This document shows, piece after piece, positions 22,401-34,445 of a stretch of 50,904 nt of DNA. Below the pieces are notes generated by a model that did not search any database, had not been told where the DNA came from, and saw nothing but the letters and a program-made list of their open reading frames with translations. The DNA is taken from the NCBI RefSeq assembly GCF_000003605.2, contig NW_003140822.1, forward strand, positions 62,218 through 113,121. The letters are read 5' to 3'. The stretch is from Saccoglossus kowalevskii (Eukaryota > Hemichordata > Enteropneusta > Harrimaniidae). Position 1 is the first letter of the stretch; the number at the start of each line of letters is the position of its first letter. The position numbers and the translations under genes are program-made.

Positions 22401-25400
22401 TTTTGCACTTTTTCGCACATTACATAATGGGGAAAAGGAATGTCAGAGAAGACATTTTAAAGTTTAAAAAAATGGATCATAAGCAATCAATCAGATAATG
22501 AATTTCGAAAAAGTAAATGTTACTTTTTAAATTTTTTTTTTTTAATTACGAACTTACCTCATGTTGCATTACAGGATTTGGCGTGATTGTATTATTTTGT
22601 TGTACATTACTCATACTTAGACCAAAAGTAGAGTTGTCTTCTCCCTAAAAAAATAAAAACAAAAATGTCGGATCTTCATGTTTTCACAGTAAAGACATTT
22701 TGACCAATTGAATATAAGTGAGTAATAAAAATGATAATTGTGTTCATGGAAAATATGTTGAATATAATGGAATTAGAATCACTGTACATATAAGCTGATA
22801 TCCTACACAAATAAATACACAAGTGAACTTAGTATTCATGTATTAAACATGATTCCAACATTTTATAGAAATAGGATAAAAAGATGCTTTTTTTTCAATG
22901 ATATTTTAGTAAAAAATTATCTTCCATTTTTTTTTACAAATATACGAGAATTAATGGCCGACCAGAGTAACTTTTGTTGGAATTGTACACAGAGCAGATC
23001 ATATTATGACTTATTAATGCACGTGTGAACAAATATTTGAAACGTTTCAACGTTTTTTATCGTCAAAGAGGTTAAATATATCCATGTATCAAATTACTTA
23101 AGCATTATAATTTATAAAAATTGTATGTTTTGGTAGTTTCTTATTAGAGTATATTTAATAATATAGTAGAAATATCATGAATATTACACATTAAAGAATG
23201 TCTCAATTACAGATGTCCATGGAGTCCGCCACTTCCATGATGGAAGATTGCGAATGTCACAACAATAATTTGACCTGGTTACATATATTACATCACAATT
23301 TCTTTTTATCAGAGAAAAATTACTCGTATTCTCATCTTACATTAATATTTTTAATCAAGCATCACTCAGGGGAGTTGAAACAAATAAAACTTCACTGGAC
23401 GAACCAGATTTAATATCGGTATTATTTCCGTGTAACAACTCCAATTTAAGAAATAAAAAAACAAAATTTATTTGAAAAATAAAAAAAAGAACCATGCCTG
23501 TTTTTATGAATATTTCATATTAAACTTCATATTCAAAAAGTATTGACTGCCTTAAAAAGATGGTGTAATTGCAAGAAATGGCAGATTTCACAAAAGCAAT
23601 ATGTCAACATCTGGATCATTCACTGCTACGATGTATTAAATGAGAGCCATTCAGGTAATGCTCTTTTTATTTATTAGCATATCAACAATAAAATGCTAAT
23701 AACATTGCTTGAATACATCGCACCTGATCACTGAAGCATGGTCTGCTTTAAAACACATCTCGACCTAAAATAAGAAATCGTTGAATTCTATAGCAGTCTC
23801 ATAAATGTTTATATGCACGTTATTCAGAATGAAAGAAAGGAAAAAAATATTGAATCATCTGCTATAGAAATGTTACCTAAAAAACATATTGTCCTTTATT
23901 GATTTGGTATGCATGGATTGTGGAAATAATTATCAGTTTAATTAGTTTTGGTAAACTAATAACTGTACCAATACCTGATGGTAATTCAGAAAATATCCAG
24001 CTTATATTCTTGCTACATTGATCGGTAAGTGTAGGAAAAAGGCCAACTGGAACTACTTTCCCGCCAAATTTAGTACTAAAATATGTATTTGGTGTTGCCA
24101 CATTCACTTAGATATTCAATATCTGAAAATTATGTAAAGTGGCTGGATGGATCTTTAATTTGAATAATAAATTATAAGCAATTTTTCCCCAAAACAATAA
24201 TAACAAATTGTTATTAAAAACTAGATGGTTAGTATAAGTTAATTTTAAACCACAATATAAATAAATCTGTAACTTTCCAAACAAACATAGAAATTATTTA
24301 CATAATTAATAGGCACCATGAAATTTTGAGTACATTTTTGCGATTATAATAAACAGCCATTAAAATACATCTGCAAAATATTAACCATTTGAAATATTCC
24401 ATTAATTTAGCAGCAATTTTTCATAAAAAATAAATTTACACATTATGAAGACATTTTTTTTCATTTTGTGCCTGTGACTTTAAAATTAACTTAGTGTCAA
24501 CTTGACAAGTAAGACATTCAGATATCCATGGAAACGCTAATAAAATGCCATAAAAATCAAACTATCAATTTTGAAACCTTTATTAATGATAAAACTAGCG
24601 AATATAGCCTGTTCAATTCTTAATAAATGACAGTTTTATTACTCATAAAATTTCACAGCCCATATGTTATATTTTATTGATAACTGGCACTTTGCGAAGT
24701 GTAGCACATTGGTAAATACACCGATTTTAACACAATCAACTGCCAGGAAGTGCTGACCATTATGATTGCCATAAATAACATGTAGCTTTTCAATTGATGG
24801 TTATTTTTCACTTCATGGCAATCCATAATACACGATGACAAATGATACCGCCAAGTCTAATAACAGTCTTAATTTTACATCAAATTTCATTGTCCAATCC
24901 ATCAAAATCAGATGTTCCCGGTACAGGGCACCGGATTTTCCCTGTCAGGTAGCCATTCCACCGTTGATAAATTGATGGGCATTTTGGGTGATTCGCCAGT
25001 CACCGGGGTCAAATTGGAAAGTAATGGCAATAATGCAAGCAACCCTCGGGGACGTATAGTTTTACACAAGTTATAAAACAACTTGTCAAATTTAATTCAC
25101 TTCTCCATTATTACATTTACAGCCAGCAAATAACATGAAATGAGTTGGAGGTGTAACTTGAAAGATGGCCTACAACACTTATTAACCCTTGACCCTTATT
25201 GAATATATTATGCTCTAATGGCAGGGATAAAACAACAACATGGTTTTCATGATTGGAATAGTATACACCAGACTTCCCATGATTTGACGCTTTACGGAAA
25301 TATTTGTATTTCTATATTAAAACCTCCTAAATAATGAAAGATTGCACAATCAAATTTCCACTAATACAAGAAGTCTGAGTGTACTGATCGGCAAAGTATA

Positions 25401-28400
25401 TACATGTATACAATGAAATATACTGACTACTTGTATTGCTGGCATGATTGCATTCTAAACAAATATTGTATACAATTGATAAATTTCTTACGTATCTATT
25501 TTTTTTTAATATAAAATATGGATTATTAAATAAACATATTACATCAACTGAAAATGATGTATGACACAGACAGACCACTTTCAAATATAGGATAGTTCTT
25601 AGAACTAAAAATCACATAGCTGAAATATTTGCTTGTATTATTGCTCTCTAAAATTATTCTTAATGTATATCTAACACACCACTGTTGATGACATAGTCCC
25701 TGTTACATGCAGCTAGTGCTCCTTTGCATTTTGACTCGCAGGCATCAAGTGTGTGCATTTTTATAAAACAAAATGGCTAAGAGATGGACATCTTTTATTT
25801 GAATCAACAAGATAGATTCAAATTGGTCAATGCTCCTCTAAAATGAAGCCACAAATAGAGACAACGTTCTCAGTTTTGTTTTTACCTAGTCTGAACATGG
25901 ACATTAACTAGCAGTATTTTATTATATAGTAGTAATTTTTTTTTAAACTTGAAATTTACATTCTGTACTAGAAAATTTGTGGTATAAGACTTGTATCTGG
26001 GATTTTTTTTAAACTGACTATCACACATTTCTTCCAGATCTTTTAGTAGATTGTCACAATTCAAATATGAGAGTACCATTTTGAATTAAAAAGTTATGTT
26101 TAATTTAATACATTACACTGAGTGTTTCAGAATAATTGATATAAATATTGATACAATGGAAACCATAAGACTAATGGAAATTGTGAAGAAAACATTTTTT
26201 ACGGTTGTAGGGAATCAAAAAGGCCTTTTGTGGCCTCAGAGTCTCTAGAATTGCATTAAATTTATTTAAAATTCTAAAAAACAATTTTTTAACAATTTTG
26301 ATCATTGGAGGTATCAGAAATTATATGCATTTGGTGCAACAAAGATTACAGAAAACTACAGAAAAATATACAGAATGTTGCACTGAAATGTTGATAGAAT
26401 GAAAATCTTGATAAAATTTTTACTGTGTGAGACACACTGGGAAGAAATATCAAGTCCTGAACACCAAACAGGTGGAATAATTGCCACCAAATTACAAATC
26501 ACAGAAAATATCTTGATATCACATCCTCATCTTTCATCCACATTTACTTATTAATCGAAAGTATTTTTTATGGTATGCTCAAATAACCAACCATATTATG
26601 TAACTATGGCAACACTTTGGAGTACTTCATTCAAAAGTTTTTTCATTTGTGTGCTGAGCAGAGACCGTCATTAAAATATGGAAATTGAATAATACCCTCC
26701 GTTCAAAGCATAGTAATAATAAACATATTGAAGACTAGGAATCGGTATTCAATTTTGGAATTACCCATCACGCTAGAGACAGAACTACAGAGAATGGGAG
26801 AAAAATTGGCATTATCACAGGCAAATTAACTAAAGTTGATGTAATAGAGAATCTTATTGACGCCAGTTCTCTTGTAAAAATCCACAATGAAAAGACAGCA
26901 TCAATAGCAATATACAGGCAATTTCCTCTTCAATCCACGACAAGAAATTTGAATTCCTCTTTGCATTAGCCGGGTGTTTGTCAGAGGTGCTTGGCACCCT
27001 ATGTGTAATGGACACATCAAGGAAATTGTAACATATTTCAAGGATATAACTATTTCTAGTCAAACGTTGTTACAGTTAATTTGGGGTGACTGTGTCGAGA
27101 CCACGAACATGTGTAGAAATTTACAGATTGAAAACTCAGTCAATGATTTGGTGAAATCAATTCACTCAGGAAATGACCTTGCTTAATTTGTATGTTTGGT
27201 GTTGATAATTATTCCATTATTTCAGGTCTAATGTAATATGCATAGATGGTTATAAATGTAGCTTTCAATCACGTTTTGATATCACTCTTCATAAATAAAT
27301 AAAAATATGAATATTATGACAATCTGAGAATTATTTAAGTGTCACAATTGTTGTGAAATGACACATAGACCGCGTTTAGATTTTGTGTAAATAAACGAAT
27401 AGATTCAAATTCATGCGAGACTTGCACAGAACACGACACAGTATTGATGACTGTCATTTCTAATTAGCAGTAAAATCATTTTGTGCTTGATATACTGCCC
27501 CTTGTGGTTTTCATGTAGAAAACATGATATTTTATAAAAATATACAAAAAGGCTTCATTTATTAATATTTATTGTACATGTGTAGGTCATTTCAAAGCAT
27601 CTGCTCTTGCATGTTCAGTTCTCCATGAAGTACCAGCCACATGTACAATATAGATGATATACAAAATAGACGATATACAAAATAGACGATATACAAAATA
27701 GACGATATACAAAATTCGCAAATACGAAATTCGCAAATGAATCATCAATCAGTTAAAGAGGCAGTGGTCATCGCTGAGTGTGGGTTAAAATTTTGTGTAA
27801 ACAATGTATTATATATGAATTGTATATGTCGCATGGGACCCACCCACATTGCATGTTGTCATATACATCACCATAAACATTAAAGTACAATGTATGTTGC
27901 TATAATTTAATGTACGGTAGACAGGGAGACACAGCCAGTGACTTTCACAAAATTTTGTCCAAGCAAAAACTGTGAAATTACGGAATAGTTAATGGATAGA
28001 CTTTTTAAACACAGTTCTGGAAAAGGGAAGGGGTGAGAATAGAAGCGCACCCATTTCATAATACCTTATACAGTCAACAGCGTAACATGTACACTATCAG
28101 TTAATAATTACAGTGCTACATGTACGACGAGATTGATAGATAGAACAAATATGATACAAAAGCCGGGGCAATAATAAAGTCCTCTCTTAGACTGACAGGG
28201 CAATTGATGGATTGCTTGCAGACAATTATTCTCAAAACTTCAACCATCAATTTTCGGGAGTAGTTCTTTCAGTTGCCTCTCGTAATGATGACTACTACAG
28301 CTGGGAAAGGAGCTCACTTAATGACTAAGTGCAATTATTGCCAGTAAGACCATTCACCCATGTATTTAAATGAAACATTTGAATTAAACCAGTATTTTTC

Positions 28401-31400
28401 TTGTCTTGTATACTGTATGAATGTGCTTTTTGTATGTGTTCACTCAATTATATTTAATAATATATTCATTACATGGTAAAATTATTAAGTTAATACGCAT
28501 TAAGATTATTAAAATTTAAATTATTTTTTGCCATTGTGCCGAATAATTTAGTTCATGTTCAAATAAATATTGCAGACAATGAAATACTACTGCTATGTTG
28601 TAGTTGAATATAGGTGAAAATTACCACAAATATTGGGGGTATGTCTGGGCAAGATGTAAATAACATTTTGAACTGATAAACCAGAAATAAAAATATTGTT
28701 TTTTGTATGCAAAATCTGTTATATGATTAAGCGTTTCCGGGGTTTGTATTTAATCCGTGGTGAAAAGCGAGACTGCTGAATAGTAGAATGAAACAGTGCT
28801 TTTTACAAGTTTTCCATAGTCAAAATTGTGTAGTATGTGAAAATTCAATTACTTATATTATTTATTTTGATGACTTAGTCACACTTTCATATCAACGGCT
28901 CCCTCCCTTTAGTAAACATGAACAGAGAAACTCAACAATGTCTAGTAGTGGGAATATTTAAAGTGTTAAATTGTCACACCACAGCATGTTCATCGGGGTC
29001 CATGCTCTGTATGTAATACATGTAAAGCACACTGTTAACATGATCTTTGAAGACATGCTGTGCTACCAACCACCACTTTAAGTTGTGAACACAGAAAAAT
29101 TATAATTAAATAGACGTGTAATGTTTTGAAAACTGCAGATGAAGAGACTTGCCTTGTAAGGCAACTGGAGACTACATAGGTGCAATCACGTTCTGTTTTG
29201 ATTGTCTTGGTTACTAAAAAAATCATTTTTAAATTTAACAAAATAAAACACAAATTGGTGATGGTGGTGGCAATGGAAAGAATAGACATTTATTTATTTA
29301 TTTATTATTATCTGAGAATAATAATATTTCCTAAACTAAAGAAAATTTTTTCTGCTGGGTTTTCACTCAAGGGAAAATGAACAATGGCCAGTTAACACTG
29401 TTTTAAAGCCTTTTGTGAGTAACATTTTTTGGGTTCAGTTATGTTTTGTGAAGTGTAGACTTGAAAGTCTATTACTTTAAGTTGATAAAACAATATTGCC
29501 AGATGCACTTTGAATATTTGTATTCAGGTAGATTTAAAATAGAAAAAAAAAAAAAAATTGCTCAAATTGCTGAAAGCTCAAATTGTTGTCAGTCAGTCGC
29601 AATTTTACAAAGGAATGAGAAGAAAAACAACAACTTGGCCTTCATATACACTGAAAAAGAACTCCAACTGTGAAATTGTTTATGTTCAAGAATACAAAAC
29701 CAATGCAACTACAGTTGCCTGTAGCCTTGTAAAAACTGTTTCATTTTTGCCACTATAAATTTTTTGCAATACAGTTTATAGTGAACCCAATGAAATATAC
29801 GTGTCAATTTTTTGTCTGCTTTAATATCGCTTTTATTTTGCGAGGTAGAAAAATGTAAAATTTGTCAAATTGAACATTTCATTTGGCACAATTAGGATTC
29901 AATCCAACTCCTTGTAATTAAAAAAAAATTATAGCAACAGAAAAAATAAATCGATTTATAGTATTCACACAAGAATTGTGGTTCCATTGAGAAACATTTG
30001 CGATCAACACAACAAGTTTAATCACAGATGGAGATTTTTAGATTAATCTACATGGATGAGAGCCTTGTGGAAATCAGACTAGAAAGAATACATAGTCCAC
30101 CTCAAAACAACGATGCATGTACACACTATAGTGAATTTAAATCAGCCATCTGTCTCTTCAAAATGTCAAAAATATTAAGAGTAATAAGCCACAGTCCTCA
30201 GTGTGTTGTTTCAATTATATTCAGTAGCCTTTGTCAAACACATTGTCTATTCGTATGAAGGCAGCAAATTTTATATTCGTACGACGACAGCCAATTTTTA
30301 CTATCTGCAGGTGTATTGAACAATGAGAATGGTCAACAAAACAATTACAGTATAAAGTGAGTATGGAGCAGAAAATGTTCTTTTATCAGGATTCTCATCT
30401 GTTTTTTTTTTTAAATTATACCATATTATTTTAAACAGATACATCTACGGCAAAGCATGTTGAGAACATAAAAGCATGTAGCTTTAATTTTACCGTAGTG
30501 GTTGTGTACTTTTGAAACTGAAGTGGAACTTTCTGTCGCTGATTTATGCTTTCTATTGTACGTCATTATTTAAACTTTTATAGTAGAAAATTAATAACAT
30601 CTTTAGAAAAAAGCATTTTCATAATTTTTATGAAATTAGTTTTCCAGCCCTCCAGTGCAAATTAACACAAAATCCATGTATTTGTTTCCATTATATGGTA
30701 ATTCAAGGCGTAGTATTAAAAGGTTTTAAAAATGTGTATACAATTTTTTATATTATTTTAAATGCATATCATATTTCTACGTACTGTGTGAGTAAATTAA
30801 AATCAAATTGCACATTATTAGCGTCAAGTTTCCTCCTATCTATCTTGTCAAATTTTCAATATTCTTACCAACTCATTTTAATTTAAATCAAAACTGAGGA
30901 GTTACTAAACAGCACTGCAAATGGCAAAGGCAGCAGCGGTGGCGGTGGTAGCTGCGGCCATGTTGGTGACATAAAAATTAACCTTACAGGAGTCTGCAAT
31001 ACATTACAAATTACCAACATCTCCATACAATATTGACAAAATAATCAATGTATTTTGGAAACAAAAGATAAGTATAAAGCCACAATATGGACAGAGTGAA
31101 TAATACAAAATTTTCTCATATCACTGAAAAGTACAAAATAATTTCTAAAAATATTAATTTCTATCACGCGTATTAATGTTGATCAGAATGAAATCTACGC
31201 CATTTAATCAATGACAATAAAATCGTAATAACATGTTTGTGCATGTCTGTGTAATATTAAATGCACCAAACATTTATTAAACTAAGTCAAAAATTCATTT
31301 TGACACTGGAGGAAATAATTGTAAACAGCAACCAGTATAAAATCTGAGTTGAAACGTAAATGTATTTTGTGTTAGCAAGGATAACTATTGATAAACCATA

Positions 31401-34230
31401 ATTTGTTGCCATTGTTATAAGCTGAACATTATCTATCCATGTCTCTGATTGCCAGATAGAACCTACTGTCATGCAAAGATCAAAATCTAATAATTCAATC
31501 TACTATAAATATTGATGAGATTTAGTGTGAAAAGTCTCCATAAAAATTATATAGATCATTTTGAATAAATCTCAATATCATTGTTGTCATGACAACATAA
31601 TCCATATGCACCAGTTACTCATTTAATCAGTTAGTTGCTTGTTTCACAGCAGCGGTTATAGCGACATGTAATACACAATCGTTCAATAATTTCCACGACT
31701 AAGGACAAATCCAAAATATCAAATTGTTTTAAACATGTTGGTGTGAGTGCGTAACTCGTTATGACATCACATATGGGAATGATAAGGATGAATATTAGGT
31801 AGACTACTTTGGAATCAATGCAGCTTAAGTAGTAATCTTACGTAGGAGGGTGTGATTTCCACAACAATTCTGAAAATCTCCCCCGAGGAGTTTTTTATGC
31901 AGCAATGTTTTCCTACCGCAGGACATTGAGGAGAGAACATTTACAATCGCGTAACATTGTGAAGAGGTTAATGAGGTGAAAATGTTATTTATTTTTGGTT
32001 GGCAGAGAAAAAAGATTTCTGGTCCATTAATTTTCTAAAATAAATGCAGGTACACTTAAATAAAAAATGTTTTTCCATGAAAAATTGAATTGATTTTTTT
32101 TGTTTCACAAAATTTTTTTTTTTTTGGCGAGATATTTATTTCTATGAAAAATCTAATATTAACTGGTATCATGTAGCCCCATGACAAGCAACAAATACTA
32201 ACTGCAGACTCTTCTCAAATTAAAATATAATTTAGCAGATTAACAATTAGCAATTCAGATTGAAAATTGCTGCTAAAAAAAAAAACCATGAACCAAAAAA
32301 AGAAAAAAAACCTGATCAAAACTAAAATGGTTACTTCACTTCATGCTCTACATGACCCCGTCCCGCAAAACTGTCAGTACACGACCCCTCCTGCAAAGCT
32401 AGCAGTAAATTTTAATATCATGCCTAGTTATAAATAAAATGTAATATAACCAGAATGCGAGTTACATTAAATAAAGGCATTAAAAACTGTATGACATTTA
32501 TATTCCTGTAAATTTACTTTGTGCGTATACCTCCTTAGTCAATGATGTACAGACTTCTTTAAGGGGGAACAAAATATTCCCTTGGGCATAAATGACATTT
32601 TAGTGAAAAACCAACCAACATTTTCTGTCACATCGAAAGGTTTTCATATTGACTGTTTGCTATAATGATAGATACAGAGGGTCATCACAGGTCAGCGCTG
32701 TAACGCAGAAAGATTGAATCGCGTAGATTACACTACCTTGTCCATGTCATTGTAATTAATTTTTTCATTATTACCTGCCAGAGTAGATTTTTCACAATTT
32801 TAATGGCTATATGTCATCATAAAACTACATACATGCAAGAAATTCATAATAAAGCCGGAGTGCATCTGCAACTTGAGCTCGGCTAACTTTAAGACAAATG
32901 GTCGGGCAGTATGATGGAAGTATTTGCTACGGAATTAGCATCACTGCACACCTCCACTTGCCCAACTTCAGTTATTTTGGTACAATTTCAAATTGGCAAA
33001 TTCGGTATTCTGCGTAGCCTAACAAGCCTACATTCACGGATATTTATGAAAAAGAACACATTTCTATAGCACTGCATCAAGCGTAGATTGTGATTTAAAC
33101 GGAATCTAAATTAGTCGTCAATTCTATATAATTCTTATAATACGTTCAGTTCAGCATGAAGTCATACACGTCATTCGCTTCCTTAGAATAAATCGCACAT
33201 GTAGATTATATATGAAATGGATACAGTAAAATTGAGACTTCATTTGTTTAGTGATGCAACACAAGTCAGTTTCAATACAAGTAGACTACATTCTCACATT
33301 TCATTTCAAAATTATTTAGTTTTACTAATAAGAAGAATAAAATTTGGATGTTTGGATTTATTTACAGAAGACGATTGCAATTATAAAATAAGAAAAAAAA
33401 TTCAATCCGGAGAATAGTATTAAATTTATATAGATTTATTGACCTATGCTGTCAGAATTATAAAACATTAAAAACGCACTTCTATAACCAGATTAAACAT
33501 TACTTTAGAGATTAGAAGTGATCAACTATTACTTGACCACAACGATGACGACAATATGTGTTGTAAGAATAATTTGAAAGCATCACAAAGCTAAACTGAC
33601 ATGACAGGAAAGAAAAAACACAGATCACTGAACTATTCAAATTAAAAGAATTGAAAAAATATTAATACCAGGACAGATAAAAAAATTAATAAAACTATGA
33701 TACTTATAAAAACACACAATCCATATTCACAGATTCAGACACGATTATTAGTCAAAAGGAAGGATTAATTTAGGAAAGCAAATTTTCTGATGGATATTTG
33801 AATCGTCTATTAGGAACAAAAGACTGTACTTTAAAAGAGAGCAGTTAAATTGGAGCTACTCGGAGCTTTTATCAAAAACACGGTATAATAATAATAGAGT
33901 GCTGACAGGCCTAATAAGCACATATGGCATTAATCTGTTTGGCAACTATTAAAATAAATTAGTACACAAGTTTTGCCATAATTACCCGTCTGCTGTTACA
34001 GTATTGAAATTGAACAAATTTCAAGTAAATATATTAGGAAGGAGGCCAAAGAAATAATAATACTAACGATACTAGGGAATGGGCCCTTGTTAACAGCGAT
34101 GCTATAATAGACGACTCAAGCTATATTGCGGCTGACAGCCACTATGGTTATCCTAGAACAAAAGAAGAACAGTCGTAGATAATGTGTATTTTGATAACGA
34201 TATACATACCAGGAAAGTAAGGATTCCCAT
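10403..34230 (-). CDS. TOX: TOX-family HMG-box nuclear protein (full spliced gene)
   Basis: TOX-family proteins are nuclear single-HMG-box DNA-binding regulators (family knowledge). Spliced on the minus strand, exons 34230-34210 (tentative), 22644-22558, 17159-16515, 15618-15379, 15136-15056, 13105-12851, 12487-12363 and 10463-10403 give about 504 residues, near the length of vertebrate members. Landmarks in order are: [18 protein letters not shown] at about residue 36; [16 protein letters not shown], a conserved TOX motif; [11 protein letters not shown], a basic NLS at about 269-279; the HMG box [20 protein letters not shown] at about 280-355; RIIAPKP in the serine/threonine-rich tail; and the cysteine cluster C455, C460, C475, C479, H483, C484 followed by [13 protein letters not shown]. 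Keeping this entire C-terminus is most like TOX4, so the gene probably represents the ancestral single TOX. All joins from 22644 downward keep frame; only the first exon is uncertain. Confidence 0.96.
10464..12176 (-). other. TOX: TOX intron between microexon and terminal exon
   Basis: It contains the ~38-bp minisatellite at 11544-11990 and a TGATTGACAG motif at 10753-10762. The rest is AT-rich with no coding signal. Confidence 0.7.
11544..11990. repeat. ~38-bp minisatellite (ggtaccaacaacaaagggag type)
   Basis: About ten units of ccaacaacaaagggagtcag followed by tgggtctggataggggta. Two units are shortened to ggggtaccggagtcagtggc, and the units degrade toward 11990. The 70-codon frame here is repeat-derived. 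Confidence 0.9.
12177..12197 (-). CDS. TOX: Predicted 21-nt cassette microexon of TOX
   Basis: Between exons 7 and 8 the minus strand shows a long polypyrimidine tract ending cctcccctaag, then 21 nt, then a good donor gtaagg. Length and phase (2 in, 2 out) preserve the frame and would insert CFRCSAR, turning HC-R-DVF into [13 protein letters not shown]. Skipping restores the conserved family sequence, so it would be optional. Prediction only. Confidence 0.5.
12363..12487 (-). CDS. TOX: TOX coding exon 7 (C-terminal cysteine cluster)
   Basis: Forty-one codons plus two bases. [20 protein letters not shown] then [16 protein letters not shown] gives a C-x4-C-x14-C-x3-C-x3-H-C pattern typical of the TOX4-type C-terminus and suggestive of zinc binding. 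Acceptor tcttcttag, donor gtgagt. Confidence 0.95.
12851..13105 (-). CDS. TOX: TOX coding exon 6 (Ser/Thr-rich, IAPKP motif)
   Basis: Eighty-five codons, phase 0. It starts [18 protein letters not shown], runs through threonine-rich sequence, and contains [20 protein letters not shown], matching the IAPKP segment downstream of the HMG box in vertebrate TOX proteins. Acceptor cttgctgcag, donor gtaaga. Confidence 0.93.
13106..15055 (-). other. TOX: TOX intron 5
   Basis: AT-rich intron between exons 5 and 6, with no recognised repeat or extra exon. Short frames on both strands have no domain. Confidence 0.7.
15056..15136 (-). CDS. TOX: TOX coding exon 5 (end of HMG box)
   Basis: Twenty-seven codons, phase 0. 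[20 protein letters not shown] then RASLVSK is helix 3 of the TOX HMG box. Acceptor tacatag, donor gttagt. Too short to appear as a long open frame. Confidence 0.97.
15379..15618 (-). CDS. TOX: TOX coding exon 4 (NLS and first part of HMG box)
   Basis: Eighty codons, phase 0 at both ends. It reads [17 protein letters not shown], then the lysine tract [11 protein letters not shown], then the HMG box [20 protein letters not shown] through [13 protein letters not shown]. The HMG box is nearly identical to that of vertebrate TOX proteins, leaving little doubt about the family. Confidence 0.98.
15619..16514 (-). other. TOX: TOX intron 3
   Basis: AT-rich intron of 896 bp separating exons 3 and 4; nothing further recognised. 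Confidence 0.75.
16515..17159 (-). CDS. TOX: TOX coding exon 3 ([11 protein letters not shown] and TINQS regions)
   Basis: The largest exon has 215 codons in phase 0. It starts [20 protein letters not shown], is rich in Pro, Thr, Ser and Met as in transactivation regions, contains [19 protein letters not shown], and ends with an acidic serine run, [15 protein letters not shown]. Acceptor cttttttcag lies upstream; donor CAG/gtatgt. Confidence 0.96.
17579..17729. repeat. Foldback (inverted repeat) element, 49-bp arms
   Basis: Arm 17579-17627 (starting agaaaattgtagtaggtaaa) and arm 17681-17729 (ending acctactactattttct) are inverted copies matching at 42 of 49 positions, separated by a 53-bp loop. 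It looks like a small MITE. In the TOX pre-mRNA it would form a long hairpin. Confidence 0.85.
17939..18503. repeat. 47/48-bp minisatellite, about 12 copies
   Basis: Unit starts gtttcacttacagggtagca at 17939, 17986, 18033 and 18080 (47-bp spacing), then every 48 bp from 18128 to 18464. Copies are almost identical, differing mainly by caagg/caggg and by one extra A (gcggtt versus gcaggtt). The 48-bp period makes an apparent 16-residue repeat protein on the plus strand, which I reject as a gene. Confidence 0.95.
22558..22644 (-). CDS. TOX: TOX coding exon 2
   Basis: Minus-strand acceptor ttttttag and donor gtaagtt enclose 29 codons, [18 protein letters not shown] through MQHE. It joins in phase 0 to TFHTPSLG, giving the family's conserved [13 protein letters not shown] run. 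This join is the best evidence that it is a real exon. Confidence 0.9.
22645..34209 (-). other. TOX: TOX intron 1 (~11.5 kb), if the first exon is correct
   Basis: Long AT-rich intron. It contains a 16-bp tandem repeat (27656-27715), a GC-rich trinucleotide-like patch (30920-30962) and less AT-rich islands near 24905-25060 and 28180-28330 that could be regulatory. No coding exon was recognised on either strand; frames such as 23198-23413, 27186-26974 and 30028-30258 lack domains. Confidence 0.55.
27656..27715. repeat. 16-bp tandem repeat
   Basis: The unit gatatacaaaatagac is repeated at 27656, 27672 and 27688, then partially at 27704. It is followed by two copies of a tcgcaaata/gaaat motif. 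Confidence 0.9.
34210..34230 (-). CDS. TOX: Tentative TOX first coding exon (MGILTFL)
   Basis: On the minus strand ATG begins at 34230 directly after an in-frame TGA, gives seven codons (MGILTFL), and meets a donor CCTG/gtatgt in phase 0, exactly the phase required by the next exon (GEDNSTFG). A very short N-terminus before the [11 protein letters not shown] motif would resemble TOX4. The start context is mediocre (T at -3, G at +4). Another upstream or intronic first exon is possible. Confidence 0.45.
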
Positions 34231-34344
34231 TCAGCACAACTTGTTGTGTTATATAAATCCCACAGAATTGAGGCATCAAATGGTTAGTTAAAGATGGTTC
34301 TTTCCGTCTCCTGTACTGTGTTCTCCAACTTGTACTTACACAGT

Positions 34345-34445
34345 GGACACACACACAACAGTAACATGTGGGTTATAAATATGCAAATGAGGGTCGTGTC
34401 ATGGTTGGCTGATCAGGGTCATGTGACACAAATGATTGGCTTCCC
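34345..34445 (-). promoter_or_regulatory. TOX: Candidate TOX core promoter (CCAAT, octamer, TATA-like)
   Basis: Read on the minus strand: a CCAAT box at 34439-34435 in GCCAATCA, an exact octamer ATTTGCAT at 34388-34381, and an overlapping TATA-like TATTTATAA at 34381-34373. Spacing would place a start site near 34350, about 120 nt before the ATG at 34230. The arrangement is textbook-like but short motifs arise by chance in AT-rich DNA. Confidence 0.35.

Larger units (their letters stand above)
17160..22557 (-). other. TOX: TOX intron 2
   Basis: An intron of about 5.4 kb holding the 153-bp foldback (17579-17729), the 47/48-bp minisatellite (17939-18503), a ten-G run (21294-21303) and a less AT-rich stretch at about 20780-21060. 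No additional exon was recognised. Confidence 0.75.

Noticed and set aside
34148-34354. 68-codon minus-strand frame reading ...NGNPYFPG at the proposed first exon
   Set aside because: It ends at the donor in phase 1, which would put a stop soon after the start of exon 2. Only the frame starting at ATG 34230 joins in phase 0.
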